Origin: Rhodosporidiobolus odoratus
Lineage: Eukaryota > Basidiomycota > Microbotryomycetes > Sporidiobolales > Sporidiobolaceae
Assembly (NCBI GenBank): GCA_034387635.1
Contig: JAOANU010000007.1
Span: 558,001 to 622,000 of the forward strand
DNA: 64,000 bases
Reading direction: 5' to 3'
The position numbers and the translations under genes were made by a program. Positions 58,005 through 64,000 of this stretch are shown in pieces (position 1 is the first letter of the stretch; every line of letters begins with the position of its first letter). Under the pieces are notes generated by a model. The model was not told the origin of the DNA. It saw only the letters and a program-made list of their open reading frames with translations, and did no database searches.

Positions 58005-59494
58005 ATTGACTCGGTTTCAGTACGTTCTTGCTTCCTTGATTCCCATAGATTCTCATCGATTCAGACATGCTGAATCCTGTCCTTGGCTTGCAGGACTATA
58101 TCCCCAACCTCACCTTTAGCTCGCACTCCGTATCTACTTCTGCCCTCGCAGTATTACTCCGTCGTGTACATGTTGTGACCTCCTTGCGTGTTGTACACCC
58201 GGATCCCCTTCATTCCTTGCCTGATCTTCGTGTGTGCTTAGAAGGCTGCTGGTGACTGGATTGTACTCGTTAGCTCCGCCCTCCTTACCGCCTCTTCTTC
58301 CTCTAGCTTCATACTTTGTACCTTCCCTGCTCTACTAGATGCGGCTTACCAATGCAGAATCTACCGGAATGTCTTCCGCAATCCTCTCACTGATCAGGTT
58401 CCTCTGCTCAGATTAAGAGGGTTGGAAGGAGAGAAAGAGGCTTGAGCAGCGCTACAGATGTAAGCTGGGTTGCGACTGTAAAAACCCTCAGGGGTTGAAT
58501 TTGGGTCAGGCGCAACAAGCATTTCCCCGCAAATTCTCTTCAGCCACCAGCCTCCAGACTAGCCGTACCGTGCGCCATACCCGCGCCGCTTGCGTTGCTT
58601 CGTCTGCCTCAGGGCGATGAACCAGCGCAGAAAAGGCACCGTCGCGCTTATCACAGTCCTTGGCGGCGAGATGGACCTGCTCGATCTGAGAAAAGCACAA
58701 CGTTGAGTAGGACTGCAGCTCTCGCCCGACCTTTTCCCTCAACCATTTCCTGCCTTGCAAACACGCCCGATATCAATTGCGCGCTCGCTTTAAGCTGAGG
58801 TGTCGGCAAGCGTATAGGGACGGGCGAGCAACGAATGTACTGATTGAGCTCGTGCACACGTGAGGTTCATGCACCAGCAGGAACGGAAGACGGGCGTCAA
58901 CATGCCGCGCTGTGTCACGGCAAGGGAAAAGTGAGAAGAGGTAAGAAGGAAGAGACGGGAGAGGGAGAGCGGCTAACTACCTGGAAGCCATCGAATCGTT
59001 CCCATCTAGCCGAGGCATCGAGAGAATCCCCGAGCCAGCGAGGACTCCCATCCTACCTCGCGGCCAGCTCGAATCGGTCGCCCGCTGCGATTCTTCCTGC
59101 CACTGTTCAGGCTGTAAGGCAACCCATAGCCCTGGTCTCGAACCAGCGGGTCCTGCATAGCAGAAGCTCAGCTCAGCGTGGAGCCACTTCGGGATTCGTG
59201 CAATTGAGAAAAGACCGCACGAAAGCTGGGCGGCGAAGACAGCATGAGAAAGCCTGAGAAAGGAGGACAGCGTCAGTTCAACCTGTCGAAGCAAGTGCGC
59301 ACACGCGCTCACTCGATCCGTTGTGGCGCTTCCGAGCAGCATCAGCCGTTATCCGGCCCTTCATAGTCGTGTGTGCTGTCGTAGCGGATCCGACCGACGA
59401 GGTGAGAGAAGGGTGCGGGCGTTGCGAGACTGCTCTGGACACTGGGTCGCGGGTAGACAGACCCGAGTGGAGACGGTCAATAGCACTCGTGTGT
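58005..59494. other. Intergenic region, nothing recognised
   Basis: 1.5 kb after the histidine kinase gene. There are frames of 60-140 codons on both strands (for example 58977-59342 minus), but none shows a domain, a credible intron pattern or similarity to other genes here. A tRNA-like T-arm at 59120-59140 did not extend to a full tRNA. Confidence 0.4.
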
Positions 59495-60460
59495 CAGTTC
59501 CGGGTGATCGACGGCTTTTAGCTCAATTGCAAGATGAGAACGAGAGGAAGCTCGTCCTTCACTTCCTGCCCTCTGCGCTACACGAGACCGTGCAGATTTA
59601 CGCTTTACCAGTACAGCGGATCAGCGCCTACCCCTCCGGACTACTCAACAACCCCTACACCGCGGGATGAACGACATCGTGCTCCATCCTCCCGACTCGA
59701 ACCATGCCGATTGATCACCGCAGAGCATGCCATATGACAGGCTGATGGGGCGATGGTGCGTGTGCGTCCCCCTTCTTCCCCCTATAGTTGTCCCCGTACG
59801 CTTAGCTAACTCGCTTCTTCCTTTTCTCCTTGACTTGCTTCTGCCTTTCTTCTTGCAAAATTGCCTCTACCCTTCCCCTCTGGCGGAATAAGCGAGACAT
59901 CACCATCACTTATTCTGCGATACCTGGCAAACCCGCTACTACATTCGACGATTCGGTCGGGTTCAGCTACTCTCTTCCGATGCTGGGTTGGAGGAAAAGC
60001 GAGGTGAAAGGGGTAGACAGGCTGGAAGAGGATGTCGAGGGAAATGGTGCGAGATGGAAGTGGTGCGTACAGCTTTCATGCTCTCTTGACGGCGCGACAA
60101 CAGCTCGCTGACCTTGACTTAACGTATTTCGGGTAGGCGAGGGAAGGGCCCTCTCAAGATTTCGACCTCGCATTGGCAGCTTCTCGGGCATTCCCTTGGT
60201 CCTCCCTCGACTTCAGACCCCTCTTCGTCCGTATCAGCCGATCCTCCCTCATCGCTGGGCAACCTAGACTGGGCAGTCACCTACTTCTCCTCCACCCTCT
60301 TCACCCCCGCTGGCTTGGACATCTATGCTCGAACTCCCGACGCCCTAAGCCAGGAACACGTCGAGAAGCTCATCGACAGGCTCAAGGGACTGGGTGGCGA
60401 CATCGAAGAATTGGTCAAGGATGGAGGCATGTTCAGGGTGCCGTTTTCTTCGTGATCGCT
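59495..60460 (+). repeat. Inverted gene duplication, copy B
   Basis: Inverted counterpart of 45612-46575, including about 170 bp upstream. It lies on the far side of the histidine kinase gene, so the pair flanks the ligase and kinase genes. Limits are approximate. Confidence 0.8.
59667..60455 (+). pseudogene. Lipocalin-like gene, damaged duplicate
   Basis: Duplicate of the intact gene at 45617-46405. Codon 16 is TGA where the intact copy has TTA, so the frame from ATG 59667 stops after MNDIVLHPPDSNHAD. The first intron's acceptor, CTTGCAG in the intact copy, reads CTTGCAAAA (about 59855-59863), so normal splicing should fail. Later exons remain almost unchanged (LDWAVTYFSSTLFTPAGLDI; ending FRVPFSS at 60455) with conservative changes such as LVDRL to LIDRL. 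A second Met at 59728 (MPYDRLMGRW) could bypass the stop but not the lost acceptor. Probably a recent pseudogene. Confidence 0.7.
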
Positions 60461-61899
60461 TTCTGCTTCCCGTTTGTACAGCCTGTCGCTTACCTTTGTT
60501 ACCACTCTATTTTGGTTTGTAGATGTTCTTGATGCAGCAGTAAGAGCTGTTGTTTGATATCCAGCTCTTTCTCTCTCATCTGATATCTCTCCTAAGACGT
60601 GGGCACTGGACCAGCGACAAACCTGGATCCATCCTCAGCCCTAGCCTACTCCGCCTCCTAACACTATCCTGATCATACTCTATCCCCCGAGCGGCCCTCG
60701 ACCACTTGCCTCGCCGCCATCGCATCCTCCGCTCTGTCCACCGCATGCTCTTCTCTCCGTGCCGGCTGGGCATGCGGTACAGTCTTGACGCGCGCTGCAG
60801 GGTCGGGATCGAGGTTCGGCACCTGTTTAAAGAACAGAAGACGAGATCAGCAGCAAAATTGGATCGATCAGTCAGCGGAGAAAAGTCGGCAGGCAGAATC
60901 GCAAAAGCTAGAAATGTTACTTACGGGAGAGAATAAACTGATGAGACATTCTCGAAGTGGAGGAGGAAAGGCTTGCCTGCGGTCTGCATTGCTACTCGAG
61001 TCTTACGGCTGCCTAGACATCCACCGAATCAACAGACGACTCCCTCAGACCCTTCACACGGCGCAACAAGCCTGTCCCCGGTCCGCCTCGACGCTCTCGC
61101 ATGAAGACCCCGCCGGCATCGTACAGGAGCGCTGCGCGGGTGCTTGTGCTCTACTCACTGGCCCTCCTATCAACGTGACGCCGTCTGAAGTGCAAACGCG
61201 AGGCGGGGAGGTGGGCCGGAGTGAGAGAGAGGACCAAGGCGACAACGACGATGCGCCCAAGTGAGGGAGGCAGCACGTGTGCCGCTGTGCGAGGGACAGC
61301 AGTAGTGGTGGGCATGTCAATTGCGGACCATGTCGCTCGCCTGCTCGTAAGTCAGCACTTTTCCTCTTGTATTTCTCCCTCGCCTCGCTCGCTCCGCCTG
61401 TGCGGTTTCCCCATCCATTGGCAACTCCATCTTCCATGCTCTCTGTCTCCTCCATTCTGAGTGCACGACGCAAGTACGCCATCTTAACATCGGGAGAGAT
61501 CCGAAGAGATGGCGGACCGAACAGCAGCTTACTTGCCCTGGACGGGACTAGCAGCATGTATGTCAGCATGCTGAATCCTTCCCGCAACTTCCGCTCCTCA
61601 ATCGTCTTGAGCAGTAAGTAATCTGCCTACTCGCCAACTCTTCCTCTTGTATGAGCGGCAACGTGACCCGACGCAGCCGACCCGGCCAGCTCTTTCCGAC
61701 TCACCCGCAGCCTTCTTATCGCTTCTTGTCCTACTTGCTCTTGCTCTCCTCTGCTTGTTCACTTGCGAAGGCTTTACCGCCGTCTGCCTCCTCTTCCCCT
61801 TGCGCCCTCACACCGTCTCCGCCGCTATAACACCTTTTTCTGCTGCGCCTCCCTCATCTCTTCTCTGCTGTGCACATAAGCCCGTGCGTCCAGACAATC
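60456..61899. other. Intergenic region upstream of the beta-lactamase-like gene
   Basis: 1.4 kb. A possible small plus-strand gene begins at 61313 (MSIADHVARLL), with a donor GTAAGT at 61347 and an exon reading SARRKYAILTSGEIRRDGGP to a stop near 61620. The opposite strand is also open across the same bases, so I do not annotate it as a gene. No RNA gene or repeat recognised. Confidence 0.3.
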
Positions 61900-63080
61900 A
61901 TGACCACCATTTGCATCTCTACCGCACCTGCATTGGACGCCACCATAGCCGCTGCTACTGCCAACTACAACAACATCCCTCGCCTTGTCTTTGCCGCCGC
62001 CACTTTGTCTGAACCTGTCCTCTACTCCGGCCACGGTGGCTGGGCACGACTCCCTTCGATTCCTGACCGACTAGCTGAAGAAGGCGAACCCATCCAGGCA
62101 GACTCAATTTTTGAGCTGTACTCCTGCACCAAACTCGTCGGGTCAATCGCCGCCTTACAACTAGTCGAGAAGGGCCTCATCGGGCTAGACAATGACGCAG
62201 CGCGGTATGTGCCGGAGCTCAGCGAGGTCAAGGTCCTCGTGGGGTTTGATGAGCAGGATGAGCCGCTACTGGAGGAAAAGAACGGGGTCGTGACCGTTAG
62301 GATGCTGCTCACCTCCACAACATACCGAGTTACATGAAGCTGTGTCAGAAGCTGGGACATGGGGAGAGTCCGTATGGTGAAAAGGCAACTCCGGTATGTG
62401 ATCCATCCTCTGTCTCTGCCTCCCTCGAGTATGCTTCGCTGACCAGACATTCGCCGGTGTACAGAAATGGCTCGACAAGATGCCACTTTTCGCGTAAGCC
62501 TCGCTCTCACAAGTTTTTTTTTTTTGGCTCCAGACTGAGGTGCCCCAACATTACTGCGCAGTCAACCCGGCTCACGCTGGATTTACGGCACTTCCATTGA
62601 CTGGCTCACCAAAATCGTGGAAAACTTGAGCAAGCTATCCCTTGAGGAGTACCTCCAGCAGAACATCTTCGGGTGAGCCTTATTTCTCTCTCTGCTGGGA
62701 CTACTGGTAATCGAGCCGAATGGCGAGACCAGAGTCGCGGCGAGAGAAGGAGGGATGAGTTGTTGAGTCGAGCGAGACTGACGGAGAACCAGAAACAATG
62801 AACTGATCCTGGATTCTCAGATAAACAACTGAAGGGGTAGAACTAGCGCTAGGGAAAACGAAAGAGAGGAGACGCAGTCCAACTACAAGTTGCCTTATGT
62901 TGAGTGATCCATCTACCCGCCTTCCACCTTCGCAAGTCGGAACTACTCCTGTAAGTGCAGCGAGGGGAAAAGTGAATGAAGGACCACAAGTATGTAGGTT
63001 AGAGTGAAAAGGACTTAGCAGCGGTAGCGGTGTGAGGAGTGGTATCCTTACACTCTCTGCCCCGCGCACTTTTTTCTGCC

Positions 63081-63155
63081 ACCCCTTTTCCGTTACACGG
63101 ACAGGCTGTTTAGACCGTCTTTTCTCCTTGGTCCGCAGCCCTCTCTCCATTACCG
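63081..63155 (+). repeat. 75-bp direct repeat, left copy
   Basis: Covers an intron 3' end, its acceptor (GGTCCGCAG) and 17 bases of exon (CCCTCTCTCCATTACCG). It differs from the right copy at two positions, C here and T on the right in both cases. Confidence 0.95.
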
Positions 63156-63637
63156 TCGACCGCTGGAGGAGTGGAAGGACACGGTCGTACCCGAAGACTG
63201 GCCCAAGGTCGAGCGACTTTGGGAAATGGCGACCAAGGGGGGTCCAGCTGGAAAGACTGAGGAGAGACAGTTCCGCTTTATCAACGGACGATGGGCGCAG
63301 CTTGAGGTTAGCATTATTTGTCTGGTTATGGGATTCTCCTAGCGAGGTCACTTGTTTCTTCCCGCAGATCCGCGCTTCCGCTGATGTCGGTATTCCCGAC
63401 GGTTATGTTGGTGCGCTCACCGATATCACAAAGCAGAAGGAGGTTGAATTGCTCCACATTCGCGAGGTTGAGCAGCGTGCGGCAGACGCTGAGCAGACAA
63501 GGATCAATACGGGTGCGCGCCTTCATCGTCTTTCTCGCCCTGCGCCCCGTTAACCTTTCTGGCCATGTCGCTCAGAGATGTTCCTCGACATGAGCAGTCA
63601 CGAGCTCCGCAACCCTCTGTCGGGTGTCTGGCAGAAC
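63156..63637 (+). repeat. Inserted fragment of the histidine kinase gene
   Basis: 482 bp identical to 55732-56213 except for two substitutions (G to A, C to T). Both kinase introns are retained, so this is DNA-level copying, not retroposition. The junctions are abrupt: ATTACCG joins TCGACCGCTGG on the left, and GGCAGAAC joins ACCCCTTTTCC on the right. The direct repeats abut it exactly. Confidence 0.95.
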
Positions 63638-63712
63638 ACCCCTTTTCCGTTACATGGACAGGCTGTTTAGACTGTCTTTTCTCCTTGGTCCGCAGCCCTC
63701 TCTCCATTACCG
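63638..63712 (+). repeat. 75-bp direct repeat, right copy
   Basis: Right-hand partner of 63081-63155. Its acceptor leads into the genuine next exon of the beta-lactamase-like gene (after FG, PLSITDMSF). Confidence 0.95.
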
Positions 63713-64000
63713 ACATGTCCTTCCTCCCCAACCCCAACCAGATCGACATGGCCTACAGTCCCGCCGGTACTTTTTCCGGACCGTACACCTTTGACCGCGT
63801 CAAGCCCTTCTCCGCAAGCTTTCACTATGGCGGCGCCGGCCTCAAAGGCTCAGCAACATCGTACCTCAAGCTCCTACGCGCCCTTCTGCAAGGCAGGGAA
63901 CTTGATGGTGCTCGAGTCCTCGAGGAGAGAACGGTAGACATGATGTTCGAGCCACAGTTGAATGAGTCGGAAATGCGGGACTTGCAAGAGTCGCAGGGGT

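Larger units (their letters stand above)
61900..64000 (+). pseudogene. Beta-lactamase-fold serine hydrolase gene, disrupted; 3' end outside window
   Basis: Member of the class C beta-lactamase/EstB-like esterase family. ATG 61900 (MTTICISTAPALDATIAAAT). The nucleophile motif is SxxK in ELYSCTKLVGS (about 62123). At TVRMLLTSTT the frame breaks: the expected LTHTSG segment is short and the protein resumes one frame over as IPSYMKLCQKLGHGESPYGE (about 62323). Exons then give TFAGVQKWLDKMPLF and QPGSRWIYGTSIDWLTKIVE (Tyr motif), ending QNIFG at 62672. The following intron is over 1 kb and contains a piece of the histidine kinase gene between direct repeats. The last exon restarts at 63692 with PLSITDMSFLPNPNQIDMAY and FHYGGAGLKGSATSYLKLLR and runs off the window. 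The frame break argues for a pseudogene, though the catalytic motifs remain. Confidence 0.65.

Noticed and set aside
59100..59190. tRNA-like T-arm on the minus strand (GGTTCGAGACC)
   Set aside because: No matching acceptor stem or anticodon arm with a seven-base loop can be built around it.
58977..59342. 121-codon minus-strand frame
   Set aside because: No domain, no promoter-like context, and the opposite strand is equally open.
61054..61620. Small gene on either strand upstream of the hydrolase
   Set aside because: Both strands are open over the same bases and neither product is recognisable; left as intergenic.
63032..63553. Fusion protein joining the hydrolase to a PAS segment
   Set aside because: The frame is in phase with the hydrolase exon at the first acceptor and reads PAS residues only after the retained intron. 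It stops at 63553 with no His box, so a functional fusion is unlikely.
63156..63637. Retroposed copy of the histidine kinase gene
   Set aside because: Both kinase introns within the fragment are kept and there is no poly(A) tract.
63081..63712. Transposon insertion with target-site duplication
   Set aside because: The 75-bp repeats are too long for known target-site duplications, and the insert is ordinary kinase-gene DNA with no terminal repeats.

Overview
The window is nuclear DNA from a filamentous-type or yeast-like basidiomycete. The genes are packed tightly, are GC-rich in coding sequence, and are cut by many 50-100 bp GT-AG introns whose acceptors often follow a CTGAC-like branch site. 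Proteins match fungal families, and the overall style (F-box genes, low-complexity linkers, intron density) fits Pucciniomycotina, probably Microbotryomycetes (red yeasts). That placement is an inference. No rRNA, confident tRNA, CRISPR or autonomous transposon was found.

Layout. 1-1476: end of an Itc1-like chromatin-remodelling subunit. 1898-5054: a truncated F-box gene, a 762-bp repeat, and a decayed gene of unknown function. 5506-8315: secreted kelch-repeat membrane protein. 8928-10939 (minus): TFIIH subunit Ssl1. 11147-12680: Tan1-type THUMP protein. 12846-14543 (minus): peroxin with a dysferlin-type domain. 14965-16418 (minus): Gcn4-like bZIP with short uORFs. 16982-19783: secreted/vacuolar 5'-nucleotidase-like phosphoesterase. 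21117-24822 (minus): PAS-GATA (white-collar-2-like) factor. 25752-29522 (minus): ubiquitin-specific protease. 30331-31748: protein methyltransferase. 32039-33620: RNase H2 catalytic subunit. 34456-35980 (minus): Memo-like protein. 36387-38062: gene fragments plus the second repeat copy. 38373-42509: Kre6/Skn1 glucan-synthesis protein. 42883-45172 (minus): NYN-domain protein. 45617-46405 (minus): lipocalin-like gene. 47382-49809: SWIM-zinc-finger ATP-dependent DNA ligase. 50378-58004: dual hybrid histidine kinase. 59667-60455: decayed lipocalin-like duplicate. 61900-64000: serine-hydrolase (beta-lactamase-fold) gene, disrupted and running off the end.

Most genes are housekeeping or regulatory, and neighbours show no shared pathway. 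The unusual theme is DNA duplication without a visible transposase. There is an inverted 760-bp repeat (2993-3754 and 37303-38062) and an inverted duplication of a lipocalin-like gene flanking the histidine kinase. A 482-bp piece of the histidine kinase gene, introns included, sits inside an intron of the beta-lactamase-like gene between two 75-bp direct repeats. These events left truncated, frame-shifted and splice-broken genes beside intact ones.

The most interesting functional items are the ligase (bacterial-looking core, N-terminal SWIM finger, possible mitochondrial presequence), the two-module histidine kinase, and the Gcn4-like leader with a two-codon uORF. All exon boundaries were read by eye from splice signals and frame; none is backed by transcript data.
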